Source: Laccaria trichodermophora (Eukaryota > Basidiomycota > Agaricomycetes > Agaricales > Hydnangiaceae). Taken from it: 64,000 nt of DNA. The position numbers were made by a program, and so were the translations under genes. Positions 1 to 11,174 of the stretch are shown here, in pieces (position 1 is the stretch's first letter; every line of letters begins with the position of its first letter). The notes under the pieces are model-generated. The model saw nothing but the letters and a program-made list of their open reading frames with translations, did not search any database and was not told the origin of the DNA. The stretch spans positions 2,356,001 to 2,420,000 of the forward strand of contig JACTVC010000004.1 in the NCBI GenBank assembly GCA_018417955.1. The letters run 5' to 3'.

Positions 1-3000
1 TACCTACGCTGGTGGATGATTCAATGAAGATTCCAGTCATCTGCCAGAAAGGACTTACCTACCATGTTACATGTCCACCCTCAAGTGCGTCGATGAGGTC
101 CAAAGAACCAGTGGAGGGGGATGCAGCCAACGAGGCCATTGATGTTGATGCAGACGGGGGCCTCTTAGATGGCATGACAAGCATCCCCCCCGAGTCGATG
201 GTCGACAGTGAGAGCGATGGTTTGGGAGTTGGCGAGTGGGAAGACAAAGGAGAAGATGGTGAAGAATTCGTGATGGAACAGAACCAAACTGATGATGAAG
301 AAGCTGTGCTGCCTTCTGTAAAAGGCAAACAGGTCGCAAAGGCCAAAAAGAACAAGGTAACATACCAGTTTGTGCGACATCCCCTCTGACACATCCTCTC
401 CAGGCGCCACCTCATGGAACATTTCGACAAGACGTTCAGGAACTCCGCCAGAATCCAGCCATTGCTGGCACTGTCGTATCAACAAACAAACGCAAGGATG
501 TTGCAACGGTTGAGGATGCACTGAGGTGAGTACACATTTTGCTGTAGCGACATTGTGTTGATATAGGGGACTGAACTAGCGTGAAGTGAGGAAAGAAAAC
601 GGTTGGCGGCTTACTCCCCGGCTGGCAGAAGCAGGTAGGCTACCAGTCTGGTATGAAGAAACAAACCGCTCCTGCTCGAAACGTCAACAACGATCAACTT
701 GACAACTGCGATTTGGGCGAGTTCGACCAGGAGGAGACCTCAGAGGGCCTGGCTGCTGTGCAAGCATCAAAACCGTCAATGGTCAAGGTTCAAGAGGGAC
801 AGAAGGGGGTCGAACCAGTGAGTTAATCATCTTCTCCTTCTTTTCAAAGCTTTGATTTTATCACCCTTAGAAAATCAAGATTACTGAGAAGTCCGTCACC
901 AACGTCGACGCCAGTGGACCCGGAGGTCGTGGCAAGCATGGCAAGTTCACCACCAGCTCACTTCCATTCCCTGGTGGTGCCTCGGGTGCAGCATATGTCG
1001 CAAAGTGGAAGAAGGTTGCACTGATATGGATGAAACCATTTCACCCATATAAAATTCGATTTTAACGATTTTACCAATGAAAGGTCATCTCTAATAAATA
1101 CACTACATACAATTGCAATGGTACAAAGAGTCAATGCACATACCCGGCACAGTTGACTAAAAATGCAAATGCGTGGAATCTGAAAATAGGACAAAGGCTT
1201 TGGAACTGGCAGCAGTACGTGTCGTGACATTATACTTGGATCCTATCTAAGATTCACCTACCATGAAATAGAGCACAAAGAGGTTCTAGAGTAAACACCC
1301 AACGCAGGAAGAAGAATTGCATTACTACTCAAGGGTTTAGAAACACATAATGGATTTATTGTGAAAACTCGTGCTTATACAAGAAATACAGAAAAGACGA
1401 CATAGATGCCTAAACGGCATGTCTGAAACATTGAAAGACTAAATTATGCCTAGGCAGTAAATGTACGAAGACTTAGCATGGCTCACGGCCATTCAGAAAG
1501 TCATGTATGGCAGTTCCCACGTACGCATCAAAGACTGATGTGTCTGAACGTCACAAGTACAAACATAAGAAAAAGACACATTCTTTATATGAAATATAAT
1601 AAGAACCCCCTAACAATTAAGAAAGACATTTGAAAACACCTTCGGAGTGTCTCCCAGCCTCCGTAATGAAAAGACGAGCCAAGACAAGGCATTTTAATTA
1701 AAAACTCGGAAACAACGGAAGACCGAAGACTATTGGTAAACGCATATGCATGCGCATCAACGCATCAGGAAACGTTAATCATTTTGTGATGTCATCTGTC
1801 AAACCGGTAAACCGGGCCATAGAAAGAAACACGCGAGATCATGCCAAGCTAAGAATAGCTACGTCGGCTAACTCTGTGCACGCATCAAACACTGATGCGT
1901 TGGAAAATGAAAGACACAACACTACAAAAATCTGTAGTGTCCACCAAGATAGACTACAAAATATACTGCACGTTCATTAAATTTCGTATTTGTAATTCAG
2001 ACCGAAGTATCCTGCATTAAAACACATGTAAAACGTAGATAGGAGTTCCTGGAGTATATAAGGAGCGTGCTGGCAGGTCAAAAGAAAAGCAATCGCCCCC
2101 CATTGACCAGCTAGTTGCACTCCAAGTAGAGACTTAGGAGGTGGACAGTTGTAATCAATTAAAAGGAGATTTCTTCGTGGTCAGATAAGTACAGTGTGAA
2201 CGAAGCCAGCGTGCTTGGGAGTCAACTTACTTGGAGACTTGGAATAAGAGGTTTTAAGGACACAGTATCATTTTAGACGAGACAGCATACTCGTACACTT
2301 GGTTTTGGAGCATAGTGACATAATAAAAACTCATGGGAGTCATAAAAGTCAATTAAAGTCGTGTTTTGTGTTAATAAAAGAAACTGTGATCAAAGAACTT
2401 TGCATTTAAGAAACCAAGTTCCCAGAAAGATATACTTTGTTCTATTGAACTATTCTAAACCACACCTTATAATACAAACCCAATTTTGAACGAAAACTCT
2501 TGAGACTTAAACCTAAGAAAACAAAAGTGGTATTTCTTAATACCAAAGGCCCTCGAACTCTTGCACTGAGATTGTGATAGTGTGTGTGTGTGTGTGTGTT
2601 AGGTGTTTAGGGTTTTCCCCCGACGCACTTGATCCTTGTTTGCGTGATTCGCACTTTCACATTCATCCCCGTGCAACGCATATCAGCGCGCGCAACAATT
2701 ATTGACAGGGGAGCTGTGGAGCTTTGCGCTTATGGTTCTATTGGTGCATTTACGCCGCTCGTCGTCCAGGACATATGGAACGAGGTCTTCCCAGACCTCG
2801 ATATGTATGAACACACGCAGTCCACAGCGGAGGAACCTGTCAACACCATCATCGCTCTCGTAAGAGACTCACTCCTTCGTCAACCATTCATGTCTTTCAC
2901 TAACTTCCATATAGGCTGGGGATGTCCTTACCGACTGGCACAGCAACATCGGAACCAGCACACTACAAATCCTCTCAAACTTCTTCCGGGAGCAGTCCCT

Positions 3001-3566
3001 CACTCAAGACGAAATTATCGCTTATTGCAAAACTGAGTGGCTCAACTTCAAGTTCATATACCGAGATCCCACAGCCCCTCCGGTATGTACTGAACTCTAT
3101 CTTCCTAGGCATCCTCCATTGATCATCATCACAGGGCAAGAAAGGCGGACTACAGTCTGACCTCATTCTTCAAGTCTTTACCTGCCACTTCAAGAAAACG
3201 GCCTTCGCCGCAAAATCTTATGGTCTTCCAGTTGGAGGATTGGGATTGTCCATGGCTGCGGTATGCTACAACAGTCTTCACACCATTTGAATACTAATAT
3301 CAGCTCAGCTTGAACGTGCCCTCTCCCTCTGGTCCTCTGGCGTGGATCCCATCAAGGATGAAAAAGGCAACAAAAAAACTGTATCCATGTTCGGCGAGAG
3401 TGAGTGGGGTGAAAAATCACGTTCCTGGATCTCAGCAGCCACACGACTCACGCCGGAAGACTGGGCATCGATTCTCACTGAGGCAAACACCCAGGCAGGG
3501 ATCTTTTCTCCTGACGAGGAGGAGGAGGAGGACGGTGTTGATCCGCGAACTCTCATTGAACTCTAG
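1..3566 (+). pseudogene. Multi-exon gene of an Agaricomycete-expanded uncharacterised family, interrupted by an insertion
   Basis: No function is known to me; I recognise the layout from large uncharacterised families in mushroom genomes. The 5' end lies before the window. Exons that fit GT-AG splicing: 1-356, 404-525, 580-817, 871-about 1014, then after the insertion about 2700-2859, 2915-3082, 3135-3260 and 3309-3566 (stop TAG). Family-like blocks are VGGLLPGWQKQV, GRGKHGKFTTSSLP, FTPLVVQDIWNEVFPDL, TDWHSNIGTSTLQ, GLPVGGLGLSMAALERAL and TRLTPEDWASIL. The tail is acidic. Exon 3 read in the family frame meets TGA at 587-589, in a context (SVK-stop-GKKTV) where CGA would fit. The break between KWKK and FTPLVV holds a 1.6-kb insertion, possibly inside an intron beginning near 1015. 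The 3' half looks intact. I lean to a decaying copy, but a different exon-3 acceptor could rescue it. Confidence 0.5.
1023..2650. mobile_element. 1.6-kb insertion, solo-LTR-like, unclassified
   Basis: It splits the gene around it and is flanked by GCACT on both sides (1018-1022 and 2651-2655), which fits a 5-bp target duplication, although five bases can match by chance. No long ORF. It contains TATATAAGG at about 2055, several AATAAA-like signals at about 2320-2380, near-palindromic motifs of the CGCATCAA..TGATGCG type at 1524-1542 and 1881-1899, and a (GT)n run just after 2580. A promoter followed by poly-A signals suggests a solo LTR, but I could not confirm TG..CA ends. Other non-autonomous elements are possible. 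Confidence 0.4.
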
Positions 3567-5787
3567 TATGCTTTTTTTTCTTCTCTCCCTCGCTGTTTTA
3601 TTGACCTGCACCTAGATGACTGCCAACATTTTTTACATTCATTTCCCCAAGCATTCAAAAGCATTGTATACATGCATAAAAGGGTCATAGTCAATTTATG
3701 TAGTCTACCGAGTACCCCCAATATAAAATTCCACCATTGAACCTGCTCTGACCTGTCTGTAAGCCTCCCAAATTTGACGCCGTTTGGCCAAGTCACGAAG
3801 AATTGTGGTCGTTTGGGTCTCATTTGGCCGATTTCCGGCTAATTAAAACAGATCTCTTTTTTTGGCCGAGCGGATAAACTTGGGTGCTCGGATATCTTGG
3901 CAACATCGGACAACCAGCCCAAGCCCTCCCAAACAAAGTGCGATCTTGCTGATGTGTGCCTCAGCATTTGGAGCAAGATGGGGTATGTGAAGGATGCAGA
4001 CATAAAGCCTGTTGTCATAAAGCCTGAGTTGAAGGGAGAAGAGGGAGAACTTGCTGAGGATTGGGATGTGATTGAGTAGTTGACGTGCTTTTATTTCCCT
4101 GTACCGCATAGTCTAAATCTTGTACCCTTGCATCAACCTGCACAGGTTTTTTAACCTGTCAACCCTTGATAAACCATACCTGTACCCGCCAAAAACCCTA
4201 ACCCTTCATTGAGGGTCAGGGTTTTTGCGGGTAAGGGTACAGGTAGCCCTGGGAGACCCAGGGTTACTTGTGACAATCCCTACATGTAGTGCAAGAGGAT
4301 GGCAAGACTGCTGACAAGATGGTGGTTCAAGACAAAAGATCAATATATTATGTAAGATATCCAAATCTAGCTATATACCACTGTTTGACTATGGCCTCTG
4401 GGCATTCCCTCCCAATCACAGGAACCTAGTACTACAAGACAGTTTCAGGAGCAGTGCACAACTCCAGTCACACTCTTCATCAGAATTTATTCACACCCTT
4501 GCTACAAGCTGCTTTCTTTGATGGCTGGGTCTTCTCATGCTCCGATGTGATAAATACCTTTGAGAAACTATACTACTTGTACTTAATAACTCTTAGTTTA
4601 TATATAATAGGTCATACATAACTGTTTGTCTACCTACTAGTTTAGAATTGTGCATACTTATAATGATACTTGACACACACAAATCAGAAGCAGATGAGTT
4701 TTCAGGAAAAGTCAAAAACAAGCTGCTGACTGATCAAATCCGAAATGGGACACTGAGCAGAGTCTGAATCTGGCACTAGGCATAAAGTGTTATGATGTGT
4801 GACCGCCGACTGAGAGGGGGTGCCAAGGTTGTGGTAGGGTATAGTATTACTATTTTTCACTTAAAAGTGCCCATTTCTATATTTGGAAGTCTACCCTGGA
4901 CCCTGAAATCAATCACATGCTCATCAGTTATGTTACTTATCATTTGGATCAATCCTGGGACTAGTCCTGTCTGAAAATCCTCAGGTTTATTTCTATTATG
5001 GATTAAACAAAGTAATTCAAAGAGATAAGCGTGTGAGTGGATAGCTCAACGCATACCCAATGCAAGACATTAATTAGTCACGTGCCACAGAGAATGATCA
5101 GAGAAGTCATGTGATGAGATGCATCATGTGCATCAATGCATCATGCATCATGGCATCATTGAACCAGGAGTGTTCAGCCTCAAGGAATATTCTAGAGCCC
5201 TCTCCCAAGAGATAAAATATGAAGGAATTGCCAAGTGGTCCAAGACCCATGTGCAGTACCTAAAAATAGAGAGAAAATCAGTCAGCAGACCGTTTGCCTC
5301 AGGTGAACCAATCGTGAAAACTGTTTTACGGCAATTTCCTATATCACATTAAGTCCCTAGAGTATCTTTAGGTTCTTCATGATCAATAGAAGGAGGAATG
5401 ATGGGGAATTACATGAAGAATTTAGCATGTTGGGATCAACTGGCAACATGAGCAACCCAAGTACTTCCTTTATTTCACATCATCTTACCTCTACCCAGGA
5501 TTCAACCCAAAGTAACTAGAGATAACCAACAGCTTGCATTATGGACTTTGGCCAGATGTCATGTGACTCAATCCATACTTGTCAAACAAGTCAGACCTCG
5601 GAGGACATGAAATTCTTGCCTACCGGAGTAACAACGGTTATAACTTGAAAGAAAGTGTGACGATGTGCCAGCGACTCAGAGGACATGAAATTCACATGGT
5701 CAAGAAAAACATGAGATGATGAGACATTGACAGAATGCATCTCACTCATCTGAAGTTTCTCTTACAATCCTCTGGCTTATAATTTAT
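3567..5787. other. Intergenic, no convincing gene
   Basis: Only short ORFs occur. One reading at about 3897-4079 (plus) ends in an acidic tail (GEEGELAEDWDVIE) and could be the last exon of a lost gene, but no upstream exon could be joined to it. The rest is AT-rich and CpG-poor apart from the hairpin described separately. Confidence 0.5.
4178..4244. repeat. Long imperfect hairpin containing telomere-like CCCTAACCCT
   Basis: Arms of roughly 28-33 nt beginning ACCTGTACCCGCC and ending GGGTACAGGT pair around a short TCATTG loop. One arm reads AAAAACCCTAACCCT and the other AGGGTCAGGGTTTTT. The flanks also carry short inverted CCTGGG/CCCAGG words. Most likely a small fold-back repeat. Confidence 0.6.
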
Positions 5788-6480
5788 ATGGAGGGAATGG
5801 TGGGGAGGGAGTGGTGGTGCTGGGCTCTCATTGCCATTCGTGCATGGTGGTGTTGGGCCCTTGTCTGTTGCATTCCACGTTGGTGTTGTCGTGCATCGTT
5901 GACACACCATTGTGTTGTGTTGTCGTCATCATGTGTCATCATTGTTGTTGCGTGTCATCATTGTTATCACATGTTGTCATTGTCGTCACAAGTCGTGGGT
6001 GGTGCTGGGCCACCGTTGCCATTCATGGGTGGGGTGTTGATGTGATGTGATGTTGTTGTTGCATGTTGTCATTGTCATGTGTCATTGTTGTTGTTGCATG
6101 TTGTGGGTGGTGCTGGGCTGCCGTTGCTGTTCGTGGGCCCTTGTTGCTGTTTATGGGTGCTGGTGGGTGTGGTGGGCCATTGTTGCCCTTAGTGGTGGTG
6201 GTGGTGGGTGGCTGTTGGCATTGGTGGGGTGTGGTGGGTGTTGCAGGGGTTGGTGGGCTGGGCACACATTGTTCGTGGTGGGAGATTGTTGGATGATGAA
6301 TGATGAATGCAACTGCATTCGTCGTTCGTTGTCTGGTTGCCATGTTGCCTAAAGCAACGTGGCACCTGGGATTTGGGTCAGCAGAAGGAAGGGGTGGGGA
6401 TGGGCAGTACTCACTTGTTGTGGATGGTGACAGCGTCATGTGTTGTCACCATCAGCCAGTGCTGCCTTGCTGTTGTCGCT
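5788..6480. repeat. GT-rich triplet module (TTGTTGTCATTG type), copy 1
   Basis: The plus strand is dominated by TGTTGTTG, TTGTCATTG and GGTGGTGG words and supports several overlapping spurious ORFs. Related modules occur near 35.3, 42.5, 45.4, 46.4, 53.4 and 55.1 kb, so this is an interspersed repeat and not a gene. Its 3' part holds the conserved hairpin at 6335-6366, followed by a GGGGTGGGGATGG run and a TACTCAC word seen again in other copies. Confidence 0.65.
6335..6366 (+). repeat. Conserved hairpin of the GT-module, copy 1
   Basis: GGTTGCCATGTTGC pairs with GCAACGTGGCACC across a short loop, with one wobble-type mismatch and one missing base. Three other copies (35619-35648, 53755-53784 and 55600-55631 on minus) keep the stem. 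A second imperfect hairpin (AATGATGAATGCA against TGCATTCGTCGTT) lies immediately upstream. Confidence 0.6.
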
Positions 6481-6494
6481 GGGGATGGTTGTGG

Positions 6495-6749
6495 TGGAAT
6501 TTAAGGTAGGCCATCTGAAAGAGCCTTTTTTTCTGAGTAGAATAGCATTTGTTTTATAAAAAAAATAACCCCTTGTTCATGAGCAACATGGGGCTGAAAA
6601 GGGCTATTTTCAATTAAAATGCCATAAAATATGCAAAATGGCTGCTTTTGACAGCCTATAACTCATGAATATAGCCACATTTTTTGATCAAACAAAATGC
6701 TATTCTACTCAGAAAAAGGGCTCTTTCAGATGGCCTACCTCAAATTCCA
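6495..6749. mobile_element. 255-bp fold-back/MITE-like element
   Basis: The left end reads TGGAATTTAAGGTAGGCCAT and the right end is its inverse (TGGAATTTGAGGTAGGCCAT on the minus strand). The arms stay complementary for about 60 nt, through CTGAAAGAGCC and GAGTAGAATAGCATTTTG. No coding potential. No target duplication is visible. It sits directly after a GT-module, so it could be a terminal part of that element family. Confidence 0.65.
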
Positions 6750-8560
6750 TGAAAAAAATTATTGAGAAAGTTCAAAAATGACAGATTCAAAGATAAACCC
6801 CTTAAGGGAGAGCCATGCACACTTTATATCCTGTAAACTACCTCATAAAAACCACCCCAGGGAGTAATTTGGGACTACACTTTGATTCATTCAAATCGCA
6901 ACACCAGTTGTTGAGAAATCTCAAATTTTATCAGTTGCATTTCATTTGAGCACCACAATATGTTTCCGTGCTAAGGTCAAAAGCTTCCACACTGACAAAA
7001 ATGTTTCTGGGGACCATTAAAATGTTTGCACATCCTCAAACCATTTTCCACAGGGCATTGACAAAACTCAAGCACATACATATTGAATTTATGCTCAAAA
7101 ATATATATTTCCGGATTTTTTACCCAAACGGACAGCCATACTTTCTGTGATCTCGGTTAACCTGTCATGTGAATGAAGCATCATACCCAGTGAAAATGAG
7201 GGCTAAGGGGGCCGAACCAGGTTGAGCCAAATCTAAACAATTAGATTCGGCTCGACAATAGAGACTTTTACGAGTCTGGCTAGATTTCAAACCCAGCCAT
7301 ACCTAGAGCTATCTAAGGAAATCCATATATCAATCTAATCTAATCTAACCGAAATCTAACCAGAGCAAATTGCAGGTGGACAGGGCAATCAAAGCACATC
7401 GATCCAGACAGAAATCCAGCGCGCCCGCATATCGAGCGGAATCGAGCAAAATCGACGTAGAAAAAAACCGCTTCAAGCCTTTGGTACCTGTGCTAAGTCA
7501 AGAAAAGACTAAAAATGACAAGGTACGGCTCACCAGCAAAGTTTCATCGAAACAGTTCTGAGCGAATGAATCACAATTCCTAATTCAGAAAATAAGTAGA
7601 GAGCAAAAAAACACAGCTCACTATAGTGCAGCTTGCTCGATGTTGTAGGTACCGGAAAACCAGAAGGGCGCAAAACTTAGAGGCCGGGCAATTCTACCGA
7701 ATGCGACAAACGCAAGCGAAGTAACTAAACGAAATATATCTTGGCCACTATATCAGAAGAGACAAAACTGATCGAAAAAGTATCTCACCGGAGCACGCCG
7801 TTGGGATCATTTGAGCATGTAAATTTGTGAAGCCGGGATCTGCAATGGCTCAGAAATTGACGCATTGGGAGAATGGGCAATGACTTACCTCAAAGCGCAC
7901 AATGTGCAAGCAGTTAATTCGTAAAAAAGCGGTTAGTTTGTCAGCTCCTACAGCCATCGAATCGCTACCTTCGAGGTAAAGAATTTTTAAGAGCAAGGGT
8001 CAGTAAAAACGACAAATGGAACGAAATAGCGAGACTTTGTTGCGTCAGACTTCGTATTTTTCTCAAAACAACCAGGCCGAGCGCTGAAAACAGAATTCGG
8101 GTAAGCTCGCAGCAATTTGATAGACATACCATTTTTCGAGACCGTTCCCTGATGCCGCTTCGCAGAATATAATTTCTGAGGGACTTCATCTTCGTGAGAG
8201 CCACGGCGTTGAACTTTGAGGCGTTTAACGCCTCGATCTACATGAAAAAAGGACACGCATATGATACGCGTTCGTTGATAAACCATATAACTTACGAGGA
8301 ACTGACCACTGATGAAATCAGTCGGGGTTTGTGCCTTCGTCACAGGATTCCTAGCGACGTATGTGAGAAAATGTGGGAGAAGACGTCCCATGAGAAAGAT
8401 ACATATACACCTGAGTAACGGTAGCACCTTTTTCCGATTGCGTAGCACCAGTCATCTCCCCTCCACATTCATTTGTCCTCACATCGACTGCAGGCGGTGC
8501 GAGGTGAGGCCCTTGGGTGAGATTTCGACGCATATAGTCAGTGTATGAAATAATCGAGCA
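6750..8560. other. No convincing gene
   Basis: AT-rich and CpG-poor up to about 7.2 kb, then CpG-rich to 8.5 kb. The ORFs are short and none shows a recognisable domain. The minus-strand reading at 7987-8448 is the longest (153 codons) and is not recognisable. Confidence 0.4.
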
Positions 8561-8562
8561 GG

Positions 8563-10860
8563 TTATTGATACTCACACAGTCGGAGCGACGATCCAAGCC
8601 AGAGAGAGGTGCATTCGTTAGTGCCAAGTGGGCCAATGCTGCTTCCGGGGAGGAGGATTGTTCTGCACGACATCCAGTTTAACACCCCAAACGACGACTC
8701 CGAGAATTGTGATGTATGTATGCGCCGGCGCGCCAAGGAAACGCGAATCGAGGCAAGCCTTGGCGGCAGATGAGAACCAATAAGGTTGAGGCACATCTGT
8801 AATTGAACGGGAACGCATATACTCAGTTTGAGTTGTTCACAGAGGTAAATGGAGGACTCACATACCTCACAGCACAGTTACTCCCCCAAAAAAACCGGCA
8901 TTGACGCGCTCCGTTTTTCTGCCTCTGAACTAGGGTGGCCTAACGATAGTCGTGATTGTGAGGTCCAGAGCGCTGCGAGAGCTAGTTGAACAGAGGGGAC
9001 TAGAGGGGCCAAGTGAAGACATTGCGGGGTCAGAGCATGGTGGTAGCGTGAGGGCAAGAGGGTGGGCTGCGAGTGAGAAGGAGTCCAGAAACGTGCAGAA
9101 GTGCACGTGCACTGTTTCGACGTGGGGTTGGGGAGTCGGTTCAGGAGGTTAGACTGCAGTTGCAGAGGCATTCAGTAGGGATGGATTTCGTTTGATCATG
9201 TTGAGAACTCAAAGGGTCCAGCTCGATTTAGATCGATGACGTTTGGTTGTTTATAATTAGCTCAGCGTGGTTCGGTTTGGTTTTCCTTCATTTTCACTGG
9301 GCATCATAAGTGAAAAGATCTTCTGGGGGCAAACAACCACTGGCAGCCACGCAGCGCGTCGCCATCTTACTTGCTATGACAATCCGTCAGGTGCACAGGT
9401 GCATCTCAAATCGTTATTGAGAGTCAAAGGAAATGGACGAAATCCGAAGAAGATTTCGACTCCCTGTGCCAAGGGGTACGCAAAAAAAAAATCCTGTACA
9501 CGGGGTTGTTTTATTTGGATAAGGGCTCATAGACCCCACCCCCCTCCCCTAGCCTTCCTAAAAAGGAAATAAATCACGTGTTTACAAATCAAATACTATG
9601 CTGACACTTGCATGTAGAGACCCTACCTCCAGCATTCACCTTGCCCTCGTTATCACAAAACCACCATCCGGCAGGCCTTTCAATAAGACCATGACAGCTC
9701 AAGTGATACTGTATTTATAATAGCATTTATATATTTGTGGGTAAGCTGGTTCAAAAATCGGGGGATCAAGGACCGGAGCTGGCCCTTCCATCAAAACCAG
9801 CTCTGGAATACGTGAAATGGGATTGTAGGTATCAAAACTTAAGGGGTTCTCTGTCGAATGTGAAAAAAAGGCTTACATGAGCTCCATGGCCTCAACTGTA
9901 CAATAGTGTACTTTTGGGGCTTTCTTCCCTCTTGCCATGGCAGACAGTGAACCTTTCCCAAGTGAGTGGAAGTAAATGTTAATGAATGTAAGGACTCACC
10001 ATATCTTGCACTGTATGTAACAATGCCAGGGCATGGCATGAAATCCACACAGGCAGCCACCTGAGATACCACTTGAAAATGCTAGAGCAAGAAGGGTGTT
10101 AGATAGGGGATGAAGATAAGCACTCCAATGAAATCAGGCCGAACTTTGCCATGTGTCAGATATGCCAAATTCAGACAAAACGCGAATTAGGGCTCGCATA
10201 GCACCTGGCACCCCAGAAATTGTGTACTTAGGGTATCTACAATGGAGGATCGTCTTCTGTGGGTCTTATACAGTGAAATAACCATCTGAAAATTTTTAAT
10301 TGGATAAGCACTCAGCCGACCACCCCCCCTCCCCACCCCATATGTTGGCAATTGCCGGTGTGTACCCCTTGCCCTGTGCCACTACGTGTGAGTCGAAATC
10401 ACTCCGAATGGAGACGGCAGACGTTACGACAGTGCTCATTTTCTTGAGGTTAAAGTCTCTGGGAATTAGTTCGTGAATGTGAGAGGATGGAAACTTACGA
10501 TGTAAGAGAGATAATGATCAGCAGATACTGATTCGGCCTTCACCAGTACTTTCGTGTTTTCCACAATGCCGTGTAATGCCGGTCGTAGGAACGAACTGGA
10601 AAAGAAGAGCACAAATGGGGGATGCGAAATGGAGAATACGAAACCATGAGGGCGGAGAGAGGCATTCGCCGTAAATCGCACTTGGGCCTTGGTTGAGTAA
10701 CGCACCAACTGCGAAACGAAAAAACAAACTCACAGTTCGTCGGCCGCTCTGATAATAGGCAAGGAACCAAATCACTGCGGAAAATGGAGACGAGCAAGGG
10801 TCGAAGTCCCGCAAATAGATCTGAAAATAGTTCCTACACACGATCTCGCATTAGAAAGAG
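8563..10860 (-). other. Possible spliced minus-strand gene, unassigned
   Basis: CpG-rich sequence with several minus-strand readings bounded by plausible GTGAGT/GTAAGT donors. The best one runs from about 10841 (YLRDFDPCSSPFSAVIWFLA) through a 25-nt or slightly longer gap into VRYSTKAQVRFTANASLRPH and ends near 10500 at a GTAAGT donor. Further stretches at 9839-10072 and 8563-8818 may be later exons. I recognise no domain and could not build a continuous model. It may be a real lineage-specific gene or a relic. Confidence 0.25.
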
Positions 10861-11174
10861 GCCATAACACTGATAGTCAACGCAAGCCTATGAACCTCTA
10901 CTTCATTTCCCTCTGCCGTCTATCTCTTTCCACCCGCCTCAGCCTCCTGCATAGCAATCCGAGCCCACAACGGAAACTCACCTTCATCGTAAACCCTCTT
11001 CGGCCTCTTCTCAACCTCCACGCACGTCCAACTCACGTCCGCCTCGAACGGCGCAACTTCATGAGCATCACGGTGTTCTTCGTGGGTCGCGGCTGGTCGG
11101 TAGATGCTTGAAAATAATTTTTTCGGAAGCGCGGACCAGCATGACATTCGCATCTTTTCGCAAAACTTGTTCTT

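Noticed and set aside
4178..4244. Internal telomere (CCCTAA) tract
   Set aside because: Only about one and a half repeat units, inside a hairpin; too short to be telomeric.
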